A DNA stretch of 64,000 nucleotides, taken from assembly GCA_031772625.1 (NCBI GenBank), contig CM062820.1:91166421-91230420 (forward strand), written 5' to 3'. Numbering within the stretch: position 1 is the first letter of the stretch; the number at the start of each line of letters is the position of its first letter. Under the pieces are notes generated by a model, which was not told the DNA's origin, searched no databases, and saw only the letters and a list, made by a program, of their open reading frames with translations. This DNA comes from Pinus tabuliformis. Its lineage: Eukaryota > Streptophyta > Pinopsida > Pinales > Pinaceae. A program made the translations under genes and the position numbers. This document shows positions 44,536 to 56,030 of the stretch, piece after piece.

Positions 44536-45510
44536 TGTTAAAATTGGCAACTAGGGCCAAACTCCACATGGGTCATCTTATTTATGAAAACTGATATTTT
44601 TCTTGGATTCCTCTCTCCGAGAGGTGTAGGATTGATTTAAAGATCATCCGATTCCAACATGTAAAAATGAAGATATGAATTTATTTATATTATGGACAAA
44701 TTGTCAAGGTTGGCCAGCAAGCAAAACAGGCATTCAAATCCCCAGCTCATCCTCAACGTTGCATACAAAAGGAGACCTCAAGTCATTTTATCATCATCTC
44801 ATCTTCACACTTCTCTCTCTCTCTCCTCCTTGATTGGGTGTGGATTTATGGGCCTCTCTCTCTCCACTCATCTAAAATTTTAGGAGATCGAATTTTTTGG
44901 ACAGTTTGACCATGTGTTGACCAACAGCGTTGACATGTTTGACTGCGTTTTTGGGTGAGATATTTCTGTTTGGGCAGGCCGCATTTCTGGGCACAGAAAT
45001 CGAGGTCAAACGTTGACTTTGACTAGCGTTAACTGCAACTAGGGCTGACCGTAGGGTTGGCTGTTTGACTAGGTTTGACTGGACTATTTTGGGTTGTTTT
45101 GAGGGTTGATTCATCTTGTTGTTTGGAGGCCGAAGTTGACTAAAGTTGACCAAATTGTTGAGGGTCAAATCTGCCTTGTTGACCAACGTTGACTTTTCTA
45201 GTTAGGGCTCTTTTACTACTGTTACAAAATATCAGATTTGTAAATTGTATTATCTCTCTCTGTTGAACTATTGAAGACTATAAGAAGATTTGATCAAGGG
45301 TTTCCCCGCACTGGGGTTTGTCCCTGGTTGGTGCCACATCTTATGTCCTCTTGTCTTAGCTTGTCTTCCACTGTTTATATTTATGTTCTATCTGCATTTT
45401 ACTATCATGTTGATGTGATTGCTAATCTGAATATTGATACTAGGCTATTAAAGAAATTGAAGTAAAATTGCTCTAAAGCATAGAACATACCATTTTGCCT
45501 AAAATTAACA
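44536..45510 (+). repeat. Copia-3 3' LTR
   Basis: It begins TGTTAAAATTGG and ends AAAATTAACA. The TTGAC-rich leader portion is at 44900-45200. It is followed directly by coding-like sequence of the gypsy-like host element. Confidence 0.92.
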
Positions 45511-45847
45511 CAAGACTTCTGAATATGATCAGATTCACTTTTCCTTCCAAGATTCTCATCCTAATCCCGCACTTTTAATTGCAAATTCATCTTTTCAAAG
45601 ATTTCAGGATTCTCAAGAGGACTATTTCAAGTTTCATGATCCAATCGCTAAATGGTTGGAGAAATCTTACCTGGCAAGCTTTGTCGTAAATAACAGGTTT
45701 CGGCCTTTTCTCATGCTTGCTAAGGAGTACAGTGCAGATGAAGATACATTTGCAAGAAGTCCCCGAGGTTTGTCTTCTTACAGTTTTCAAAAAAAAAAAT
45801 GTGAAATGGTTAGAAGTAGTGGTTATGACATATCTTTCTGTTGACAG
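45511..45847 (+). pseudogene. Gypsy-like element internal frame, resumed after Copia-3
   Basis: From the base after the Copia-3 3' LTR, one frame stays open for about 112 codons to a TGA near 45842. It is rich in Phe and Ser with a charged end. It matches no pol domain that I can recognise. It is probably the end of the same non-pol coding region seen at 36798-38580. Confidence 0.5.
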
Positions 45848-47786
45848 GAAATACCTTCAATTTGTTGTGCAAAATATTCAAGCTCTTATCTTTTCTGTTG
45901 CACATTGTTTTATCTCAGTTTTAATTGATCATATCTTTGTGATTGCAGGTCGGGAACAACTACGGTGGCTACATTGGAAATTTCATTATACGTGACCCCG
46001 ACCTTCTAGCTGGTTAGGTTAGGAGTAGGTCTAGTTGCATATTAGTTTACCTGCACATTCATCCTACATTCATTTTCTGTAGTTTGTCTTGTGTTTTCTC
46101 ATTTTGGTTTCGCATCATCTTTTCGATTAGCCTCCTTTTGTTTTGTCCTCCTAGTTTTGTTTCCTTGTTGTGTTTTGTCTTTTGTGTTTTGTTTAATGAG
46201 ACTTTGCATGAAGGGTGTCCTATTTGGGCTCGAAAGACAGTGTGGAAAAATAGAAAAGGACTTTGTGACACTGCAACATTTGGCTAACTCTCTATCCTTA
46301 TTCCTTGTCTTGGTTACATCTTTTGGTCGATGATGTTCCGACGGAAAATACGATCCTTGCATAAGGAAAGCCTTGTGTCGAACCATGATCTCCATGTCTA
46401 TTCTGGAAACCTCATCCCTACACTCGGGTCTTTATGTTTCAGTTTTTTTAGGTTGATCCAATCAAGTAGAGAAGGACAAGGGGAAAATCTAAATGAGCAA
46501 ACCAATATCAGAGGTCTTATATATGCTTCTCTAAAGGGAAAACCTCTTCTGCTCTCAATAAGTCGGGATCCCTCTTCCACCCATGAAATAAATAAGTGTT
46601 GATGCACAGTCCTATATAAAATAAATAAATAAAGGCAAAAGAAGAGAAAGGCTTCCTGCGCAGAGAGGTGAAGCAAGCAACTCTATCGGGGTATTGTCCA
46701 GGCCTACTAGCAACGGAGCAATGTTTGTCCCTAAAGTGACTTCGTCGGGGTACTGTCTAGGCCTGCTGGCAGCGGAGCAACACCAGAGATAATAAAAAAA
46801 TAAATAAAAAAATAAACATACTTTGAAAATCTAAAGCTCGCGAACTTCATTACCCTTTCTTGATTCGAAACATTGTGTGATTGTTGATCTTGTGTTTGTG
46901 TTTAACCAAGTAAAGGAATGAAGGGGACTATGTTTATGCATGGGGTAAGTGGGGAAGCCATGGTAATCTGAATGATGAATTAATAGTCGTTAAAGAACTA
47001 GACGCTACAAAAAACAATTGACCAAGGCAAAGAAGTTGGAGTTCTACCAGTGTGCCACCAAGTGTTGTCGCTGTGACAAACACCCTCCAAAATTTTACCT
47101 ACACTTGAATATTGGAGCTTATTGTGGCTCTTGAGATTGGCCATTCTGTGGTCACTTCTTGATCGGTCAAAGTCACTTGCTCACACATGCTCAATTCACA
47201 ATAAGTTCATGAGCACATTCTTTTACGCAAACTTGAACAAGCATAACACAGTCCATCAAGACAGTGCTTGTGCAATGTTCAACCCATGTTGACAGTCAAT
47301 GCGCACTGTCATTGATGGTCCTTGACTTTTGGCTGCATTTGTACTTCTATTTTGGTGAGTTTTTCAAACTGTCGCTTTTGCGCACCTTCTCTTTTGCGAG
47401 TGTCGTTTTCATGCTTTCGACTATCGCTTTCACTTGCTTTCACTTTAATTAGTTTCATTTTCATGTTATCTTCACTCTGGCATGTGTCACTTTCATTGTC
47501 GTTTGTGTATCGCAAGTGTCATTCACACTTTTCTCTTCATATAGTAAATGTCGTCTTTTAGCATGTGGAGTGTCGCACAATGCACGAAAGCTAGTTTTGG
47601 TGGTTTCAAGGGGTAACCTTTGTGTAAATGAGTTGGTCTTACCATGTAAACATGTATCACACTCATTTCCAAAGTTTTAAGCATTGTCGCACAAGTGTCG
47701 TCACGATCGTTGCAAAGTGTATCTTTGGTGTTGCACTTGGCATAAGTCATTGCAAAATTGTCGCACATAGGGAAGTATATTTTTCA
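45848..47786 (+). other. Gypsy-like element 3' internal region
   Basis: No protease, reverse transcriptase, RNase H or integrase motif in any frame. A tandem duplication with a period of about 61 bp, carrying CGGGGTA(T/C)TGTC(C/T)AGGCCT, lies at about 46680-46785 and is followed by an A-rich tract. 47300-47560 has many short (T/C)GTCG / GTGTCG(C/T)TTT motifs. No convincing polypurine tract is seen just before 47787. Confidence 0.5.
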
Positions 47787-49672
47787 TGTGTTCTAGGTGA
47801 TCAATGTTGTGTCGTCAAGTGTTCTAAGTGTGTATCACAGTCAAATCTTATTACTGATCACACCAACTGCATAGATCCCACACTTGGTCAATCTGGAAAA
47901 CTTCCCAACAGGGAAACCTAGCCTCACCCAACCTTCCTGGACTGCACATTGTGCAGTCTCATCCCTCAGCAGCAACTCTGTCTCTTGGCATTGTGCAGTG
48001 CGTAGTTCTTGCCTTCGAGAACCGCGCATTGTGTAGTCTCAGTGCTCAAGCCCAACCCCTGAGCTCGAAAACTACGTAATCCTTCCCTCCATCCAAACTT
48101 GAATTGTGCATTGCGCAATCTTAGTCCTCAAGCCCAACCCTTGAGCTCCTAAACTGCGTAATCACCTAGCCTCCCTGTCCTTCTAGCACTGTGTAGTGAG
48201 AAACTTCAGTCATCAAGCCCTCAGCGTGGCTCCTTGAGCTCCCCAATTATGCAATCTTCTAGCCCAGTCCAGCCTGAACTGTGCATTGTGCAGTCTCAGG
48301 GCTCATACCTAGCCCTTGACTTCCTGAGCAACGCAATTGTGCAGTCACTGAGTCTCTCCCTCAGCCTACCACTCAGTTTTAGCTCAGTCGGTGGATCATT
48401 ATGCAGCGTCTTAGGCTAGAGGTTTATTAGACTGATGTTGTTTTTTCATGGGTGGATTGCAGTGGCAGATATTCTATTGTGTCATGACAAGATGATGATG
48501 AAGGAGATGGAGAAGGAGACCATGCTAGAAGACACCTAAGGAGCTGAGGAGATAAGATGATCATCAGGCAAGAAGACGAAGGAACACTAGATTATAACAG
48601 AAGATGGAAGATCAAGACCACATTGAAGACTCCTTATCTTCAAGTCATAAGGAGGAGGAAGAAGAACATGCACCATATTTTCAAGAAGACACAAAGAAAG
48701 CAACAACAAAAAGTGACTTGACATTGCCATGTCATCATGCAGTCCATGTCATTAGTGTCATGTCATGTTGTGTCATGAGCCATCATGTGCCACATCATTC
48801 GTGGATTATGTAATTCTATATTGGAAAATGTAATGTAAAGTGGAAGTCCAAGAGTCATCTATGTAATGTGAAGAGTCATGTAGGAAGTCGAAAAGTCATG
48901 AGAAGTCAAACAATCATGAGGGTAGTCCAAGAGTCATAAGGGAGGTGAAGGATCACCCCATTTGTTATATATACACCCTCATTATTCATGCAAGGGACCT
49001 TTTACCTTACCTCCACCTACCACGCATTGGAGAGGAAGATAGTTGTTTTCGAGGAGCAAGTGACTGCTCTAATGCTCCACTATTTGGGTTAGTGGTGTTC
49101 ATTGTCTTGATGTATCTTGGAACTTTTACTTAATTCAAAAGCTCATTGAGCCAACACGCTTTCATGCATATGTCGTGAATATTGTAAGACTATTCTTTGA
49201 ATGTTTGTGATGTATGTTGTTTTCATCTATACTAAGGAAATTGAACTATTTCGGTGGCTTTGGTACTTATCTTGTTGAAGGTGTGTTGTATTTGCTTTAA
49301 CAATTGTTGCTTCCTTGTGAACTATTTCGTTGGTTCATCAATGATTCATTCATATGTATATGCTCATGTGTCTTTTCTAGATTAGTACTATTACTTGTCT
49401 TTAAAGGGCCCACTTTTCTCTTCCCTTTCGGCAGAAGGACCTTGATATTATCTATAGCTGAACATTTCACAAGGCATTTCACTTGCTGATTCGAAATTAC
49501 CTTTGCATTACTCTCTTGTGTTGAACACTGTAGCCAAGCAAAATCTATAAGAATATATGGCAGTCGGGCTGATACCCCAGATGGGGCTCCTATTCCAAAC
49601 GGTGTGAGGTCTAATTGAGACTTCACATCAGGGAGACCCCCTTGGTTGACAAATTACGAGCACCCGTCAATA
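47787..49672 (+). repeat. 3' LTR of the gypsy-like element
   Basis: 1,886 bp, uninterrupted, from TGTGTTCTAGGTGATC to ..CCCGTCAATA. The last CA is TA here. It lacks the Copia-2 insertion and so shows the empty site (CATTCGTGG at 48799, where the 5' copy has CATTTGTGG). Confidence 0.88.
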
Positions 49673-50756
49673 GAAAACGTCAATTATAGGACAAGTAATA
49701 TACTTATATAGAAATGTTGAATGTACAAAAGATTGTGAAAATTCCGAAATCTAGAAACCTATTGTAGCAACTGGATATTATTCACCTAATTGTTATTTTT
49801 AATTAACAATTTATTTACTATTTCCTACAACAAACACTAAATAACTCACACTGCAACCTACACAAATAAAACTTCGGAAGAATAAATGGTGGAAGAAATG
49901 CTAGCACACACATAAATTTACACAGTTATTTTTTGACAAATGTCCTCGGAAAAACCTAACTTGGGAAAACCGGTTCAACAGCTGAGGGTTTTAATATTAA
50001 GCAGCATTGAAATAATTAGAGTACCGCTGGAAGTAGAAACTAACAATCCTATAGAGAAATAATGGCAAAAAAAAATCTAGTGAGGATATCTCCTCACTCC
50101 ATAGGAAAATTCGGGCTCTAACCTCAACTCAAATTGAGTCGTCCAAACTGGCTCTGCGCAACTACTACGTCACCTTAGCATAGTCCCTTCTGCACTCAAT
50201 TCGAACCAGCTTCTCCTCAAGCGGTTTGCTCTGCTTCTGTTTGGGAAAATGTCTCTCCTGGCCTCTAAAACCCCTGCCCTGCTTTTGGCACTGAAACTCT
50301 GCTTTTCCCTAGCATATTTGAAATTGCCTCTAGAGGTTACTGCACTGCTTTGGGTCAGCGTCATTGTGGCTCACTTTCCTCTCTGCAAATGCGCTCACCA
50401 GATCTGGCAATATTCCCTCGACTTCACTATCTCTGCCCCTCTCTCACTACTTCGATCTCACTAGCTCTCTCTCCAACAACTGACTGCTACTACTATGGAA
50501 ATCGATCTGCCAGTGAAATCAAATTCCTCAAGTGTCTTCTCCATCCCCACATCAACCTCCTCTTATAATCCTCTATTGGAGCACCAACGAACAAGATTAA
50601 AACTTAATCAATGGCTAAGATCATCTCTGGATCGATCAGTGTGAGTTTCTAGGTGATTCTCGCCTTGACTTAATTAATACTGATTAATTAACCATATTCC
50701 CTAAGTAGAGTTGTCTTTCGTAAGTATTTATGGGAAGAAATAAGCTACACCATTCC
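49673..50756. other. Unassigned sequence right of the nest
   Basis: No gene. On the minus strand, 50000-49680 looks like an LTR end or leader: CCGGTTTTCCCAAGTTAGG, then TTACTTGTCCTATAATTG, which resembles the end region of the small LTR at 12406-12717. 50130-50600 is C/T-rich without a coherent frame. It is probably a remnant of a minus-strand copia element. Confidence 0.4.
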
Positions 50757-51056
50757 AGTATCTATGGTCAATGTGCAAGAATTTGGAATAGGTGAGCAAA
50801 ATCAAGCTTATGCTACAATGACAAGAAGAAAAGGAAAATTTGGGAAGTCAGATTCTCGGAAGGAAAAAAAAAAAGAACATGGCTAAGATCCAATGCTATG
50901 GATGTCAAGAATATGGACACTACAAAAGAGATTGTCCTAAGATCAAGAAGGACAATAACAAAAGAGGAAGAGAAGAAGCTCATATCACCAAAGAAGTGGA
51001 GGAAGTTGAAAAGAAGAAGTCCAAGATAGAGGAAGTAAGAGATCTCTACTATGACT
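50757..51056 (+). pseudogene. Copia-type gag fragment with one zinc knuckle
   Basis: A Lys-rich stretch leads into CYGCQEYGHYKRDC (about 50899-50940), a CCHC zinc knuckle. A highly charged tail (Glu/Lys) follows, ending EVRDLYYD before a TGA. Such a knuckle plus charged tail is usual at the end of copia gag. No protease follows in any frame, so it is an isolated fragment. Confidence 0.65.
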
Positions 51057-52699
51057 GAGATAGTATTCCTCACCTAATTTATTTTCAAGTTCCTAAGTCT
51101 TTTATTGTAAGATATGGCTATCATGATTCACTAAATGGATGCATCAAAGCATCATAGAAGCATTGGAAGCAAGAGCTCAGGACATCATCATAGAGGAGCA
51201 TGAAAGATGGTTAGAATCTATGGAAGTCAAGGATATATCTCTTGTAAATCTCATTAAGTGGCAAAGTCATCTAGTTCAAGGTTCACCATACATCTATCAA
51301 AAGGAAACATTTGCTAATGGGGATACTTTAGATCCTCAAGATTCTCTGATGGAATATTCATTGAAAGGTTCACTGATCATGAGCGGAAGCAAGTGTTTCA
51401 TCAAGAATTCCAAACTAGTGAAATGCATGGGATGATGGTATGATGACATAAAAATGAAGCAGGTCAAGGGATTGAAGCTCTTTCATTTAAGGAATCTATT
51501 GTAGGATTTTTGGATGACCCAAAGAAAAAACGAGGTATGTGTGCTTACATTTGATATTATAGAAGTCATGTCATATGGTTGCAGGTAACATGGATCAATG
51601 CTCTATTTTGAGAGAAAAAACAAAGGAAGGATCTCCTCCTTTGAAGGAATGCATAAATGCATGGTTCACACATTCACTAGATGAAATCGACATAATATGT
51701 CCTCATATGAAGTATGAGGTGGTTGACTTCAATTGAGGAACTCTGATTGGAAGCTCCTGGGAATGAAATCTGTGAAGAAAGGAAGGAAGGAAGCATGGGA
51801 TATGCAACCATGGAAGAAGGCAATCAACATCCAAATACCAAGAAGATTTGACTAGGATATCTCCATGTAAGATATGAAGACTCTGATGGAGTCTGGAAGA
51901 GAAAGAGACCCTTGAAAATATATATCTTTGGGAGATGTGTCGATATGTATGCAGGATGATGATGCAAACTAGAAGATGTCATGATGAAAGACCATCACAA
52001 AGGTAATGTTGATTTTAATGTTCATTCCTTTATTTACAAACAATTATCTAGATGGGTTTATGCAGGGATGCCAAGGGAAGATAGATGGGTGTCTTCCACC
52101 ACTAATGCAACATGGCATGAAGGAAGGCAAAATATGGACTGATGGATCACTTTCCGATGATGACATGAGTGACTCATGGATGAAAGTGATGGATGGTCTC
52201 TGCCCTAAGAAGAAGTCCCAAAATATGAAGACTCTTGAATGACGAAAAAAAGTTCATGACATCATGAGGAGGAGTTCTTCAGGCAGTTGGTTGTCCCATC
52301 ATCTCCACCAGAGGAGTTGTTGTAGGTCCCTATTAAGAGGGATCCTAGAAACAAGTTTCTTACTTGGAAGAAACTTGGAAATTCCTAAGCTAAGAGCGAG
52401 CTTAGGTACATTCCTTTCGTAGGAATGAGTACATTGCTTTGTTGGAATAGATATCTCCTCCCTAATTAAGAGGGAGAGATAGACACTTCATTCTTGTCTT
52501 CACTTGGGAAGACAGAAGGGAGGATTGGGTAAACATTTGGCATCTGATTCTCTTCAAGGATGTATTAGGGCATCCAAGATAAGAGTAGTCGTTGAGTGCC
52601 GATATTATTTGAGGACTGGGAATCTAAGATAAGAATAGTCCTAGTGGAACACACCCTGAGAACCTGGGTGGGGTATGTTTCGAGAGAGACAATGATGAG
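51057..52699. other. Coding-like but unrecognised sequence, probably old retroelement
   Basis: Several short plus-strand frames (for example 51139-51435 and 52006-52242) have ordinary protein-like composition but no motif. Two purine-rich TTAAGAGGGA motifs at 52334 and 52463 resemble polypurine tracts. I cannot assign a family. Confidence 0.35.
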
Positions 52700-54464
52700 G
52701 GTGTTTATACATCATTGATCTCTATTGGCATTATGATGCATGTGTTGTCCTTGATGGAAATTCACTTGTATATGGTAACTAGATGAATCTACAGGACATA
52801 TATCAGAGGTGACAAAATGATGAAACACAGAGATATCAGAGGTGACAAAATGATGAACAGAATAATGGTCAAAGGTTTGATACAGGGAGATTGTGTTAGT
52901 GTTGTCCTTGATAAGCAACCTAACTGATGAGTTGTCCCTAATGATAACCTATTTGATGAATGGACTACTTTATAAAGGTATAAACAGGAAATGACAGAAT
53001 GCATGACAATTGTGTTTACAAGGTGTGACAAAATGCATGACAGTTCAAAGGAATCAGTTCAGAAGTGATGTATGATGACAACTCACATTTTAACAAGTCA
53101 ATTCAGAGGTAACAGGGTAGTGGAACAGAAGAACAGGATGATGGAACAAAGGATTACAAATCATAATCCAGCAGTTGAAGAAAAAGAATGTTTTAAGTTG
53201 GTTTAAGTTGTATACATGTAAGGACCAACCCTAAATTTTTTTTATTATTTTTTTTAAATACTAAAAATACAACCATAAGAAAATAGCATTGGGAACTCAA
53301 AAATTATTAAGCATTATATAAAACTTTCCCGAATTTCACTTTATTGAACATATCATCTAATTTACATGTTATTAACAAAAACCATAATGAAGTCATACAA
53401 AAGAATATTAAAACAACATAGGTACCGTTTAACAGGAAACGAGATTCAAACTTGACTTGCCATTATTTTCCCTCTTTTGTTGTCAGTCGCCTCCAAGTGT
53501 GAATGTTGATGTTGTTAATCCAAATGCAATGACCCACCAATTGACCTCCCAACCTACTCCTTGGGTACTCCCCTTCCCCCCTAACCCCCGAGCTGCAATG
53601 GGGTTGTACAGTGGAGGAATGTATTAGCTGGTAGAGGATATTACTCTTTGGCTTCAGAGTGCCCTCTCTAAAGTCCTCTATCTCACCAAACTCACTATAG
53701 CTCGTAGTCACTACTCTGACATAGTCTCATCCATCCAACAATAGAGTAAAGAAAAAAGTCCCTTCTCTCATGGCCTGCCCCTTCTTTTATAAGAGTCCTC
53801 GTAGGTGACACTTGGGATTTCATGCATAATTAATTATTTTTGTTAATCCAATATTTTGATTATTCACCCACCCATGTGTCACTTTCCCATCAAAGATCTC
53901 CAAAATTATTTACTTTAATTTTAATTTAAAAATAATATTTTTTCTCACCTCAACAAGATTTCTATTTCTTCTCCTAGTTGTCTCTTGATCCCCTTTTTAC
54001 TCCTTAATCTATGTTCATCACTAAAGCCAATTGATAAGTCAAGAGTTGATCCCCTATCTACTCCCTAATTTAACTCAAGTTATCTCTTAGATGGATATTG
54101 TTATGTTGGTTGTTGCCACATGGAGGTTCTCTAAATTTCTCTAAAATTTAATTTATTAATCTTATTTTAATTCACCATCTCTTAATTTGGTTTAACTATT
54201 TTAGGATTAATATTTATCCTTACATTTATGTCTCTTTTTACCTAATTAAATTACATTATCTCCCTAATATTTTCCAACATGGGAAGGGTAGAGTTTTTAA
54301 AGTAAAATATTTTATTTCTTCCTATGATCCTCTTAACCCAAGTTTTATTCTTGATTTAATTACCTTGATTTCTAACATCATTTACCCTTGATGTGAATTT
54401 ACCTGGTTTTTCATATCTTTACTATATTTAATAATTTATTTATTTTTAATTATTCCAAGGGCGA
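52700..54464. other. Unassigned repeat-like sequence
   Basis: ATATCAGAGGTGACAAAATGATGAA occurs in two tandem copies, at about 52800 and 52832. 53230-53280 is T/A-rich. The rest is AT-rich without genes. Confidence 0.45.
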
Positions 54465-54606
54465 CAAGTTTGGTCGTGCCCTTCAAGAACTTCCCTTGAA
54501 GTTCCAAGGGTGTCACGCCTAACAATTTATTTGTGATGCCAAGGGTGCCAAGTTGGTCGTGCCCTTCAAGAAATTCCCTTTAGGTTCCAAGGGTGCAACG
54601 CCACTT
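54465..54606 (+). repeat. Tandem duplication, unit about 70 bp
   Basis: GTTGGTCGTGCCCTTCAAGAA, TTCCAAGGGTG and CACGCC/CAACGCC recur in order, with copies near 54472 and 54550. Confidence 0.75.
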
Positions 54607-54659
54607 GCCCTTCAAGCATTCAGTGGATACGAGGGGAAAGTATAGGTGCAATGACAGAG

Positions 54660-55690
54660 ACCACTATCATCTCTTATGTTTCCAGCTATAGTGAGACTAA
54701 TTGTGTCGGGGATCAAGGAATCCACCTTGATGTGCGCCCCCGGTAAAATCCTCATGAGCAACCCAACTTTGGGACCTACCCTCATGACATTGTGATCTTC
54801 AAGGCGAAGGTGTTTCAACCTTTCCAGCCCAAGTCACGGCGGGAGTGCTAGTGGGTGACATCAGGGACATTGTCCCACCCCTTCCATGCAGTTCCATCCA
54901 ATTGTACAACCCCATCACCCATATGTGAGTCATTCGGCCAAGTAACTAATCTGCGCCTGTAACCACTAACATATCATCATAATATAGATAAACATATATA
55001 GCAGGTTTCAAAATTAACTTAAAAAAATATAAATTCTCATCAAACCAGGTGTCGTCAACTTGTCATTTGCGAGTGCCTCTGGTGGTTTCCTGCGATACTC
55101 AATAATCATCAGTAACAAGGTTTCTCGTTGTTAGTCATTGTCATAATAGCATCATCAACATCACCTATTCATTTTATCATCTCTATTGTTGCCTGCTATA
55201 GTGAGACTAATGGTGTCGAGGATCAAGGAATCTACATTGATGCGCACCCCCTAGTAAAATCCTCATGAGCAACCCAACTTTGGGACCTGCCCTCATGACA
55301 TCGTGATCTTCAAGGCAAAAGTGTTTCAACCTTTCCAGCCCAAGTCACAATGGGAGTGCTAGTGGGTGAGATCAAGGACAATGTCCCACCCTTCTCATGC
55401 AGTTCCATCCAATTGTACAACCCCATCACCCATATGTGAGTCATTCAGCCAAGCAACTAATATGTGCCTGCAACCACTAACATATCATCATAATATAGAT
55501 AAACATATATAGCAGGTTTCAAAATTGACTTAGAAAAATATAAATTTTTATCAAACCAGGGGTCTTCAACTTGTCATATGCAAGTGCCTCTAGTGGTTTC
55601 CTTCCATACTCAATAATCATCAGTGACAAGGTTTTTCGTTGTTAGTCATTGTCATAATAGCATCATCAACGTCACCTAGTCATTAGCATC
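54660..55690 (+). repeat. Tandem duplication, unit 510 bp
   Basis: GCTATAGTGAGACTAAT at 54685 recurs at 55195. The about 500 bases after each match almost throughout, including CCTCATGAGCAACCCAACTT, CCATCACCCATATGTGAGTC and GATAAACATATATAGCAGG. The copies differ by scattered substitutions, many of them C/T or G/A. Confidence 0.92.
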
Positions 55691-55729
55691 ATTGTTCATT
55701 GTGAACCAGAACTAATGCAAGTAGGTAAC

Positions 55730-56030
55730 ATAGGGGACACATCCATTATGGCTATCATCATCATAACATCAATGGAAACATACATATCCATTAAAGTTAT
55801 CAACATCATAATATCAATAGAAAACATACCTATCAATCAAAGCTATCATCATCATGATATCAATAGAGAGCATACATATTCTTTACTGCCATCATCATCA
55901 TAAATTCAATAGAGACCAAACATAACCATTTATGCTATAATCATCATAATATCAATAGAGAACATGCATAATCATTAATGCTACAATCATCATAATACCA
56001 ATGGAGAACACACATAAACATCGCAACCAC
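55730..56030 (+). repeat. Minisatellite, unit about 50-57 bp, about six copies
   Basis: The repeated core is GCTATCATCATCATAATATC, then AATAGAGAACATACATA, then (T)CCATTAAA. The repeat follows directly on the TCATCATCA-rich end of the 510-bp duplication. Confidence 0.85.

Larger units (their letters stand above)
38754..45510 (+). mobile_element. Copia-3: complete Ty1/copia retrotransposon, inactive
   Basis: This is a 6,757-bp element with LTRs 38754-39726 (973 bp) and 44536-45510 (975 bp) ending ..AAAATTAACA. The 3' LTR starts TGTTAAAATTGG; the 5' copy has TATT, a single G-to-A change. A primer-binding site, TGGTATCAGAG, lies at 39727. A purine tract, GAGAGGGAG, precedes the 3' LTR. The flanks CACGC and CAAGA agree in only three of five bases. 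LTR divergence by eye is around 7% in the first 140 bp, so it is older than Copia-2. It interrupts the internal region of the gypsy-like element. Confidence 0.92.
27596..49672 (+). mobile_element. Large Ty3/gypsy-like element without visible pol, containing two nested copia elements
   Basis: Two long direct repeats bound it: 27596-36025 (interrupted by Copia-2) and 47787-49672. Without the insert they are 1,883 and 1,886 bp. The first is followed, two bases later, by TGGCGCTAGAAGGAGGG (36028), a primer-binding site of the TGGCGC type common in plant Ty3 elements. The internal region holds a gag domain and an acidic reading frame but no protease, reverse transcriptase, RNase H or integrase signature in any frame. 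Removing Copia-2 and Copia-3 leaves about 8.8 kb. This matches the definition of a non-autonomous gag-only (TR-GAG) or large LARD-like element. Flanking 5-mers (GTTCA and GAAAA) do not match, so the outer ends may be rearranged. Confidence 0.8.

Noticed and set aside
46099..46395. Minus-strand Lys/Arg-rich frames
   Set aside because: They are opposite a T-rich plus strand in the gypsy-type internal region; no motif, so treated as chance.
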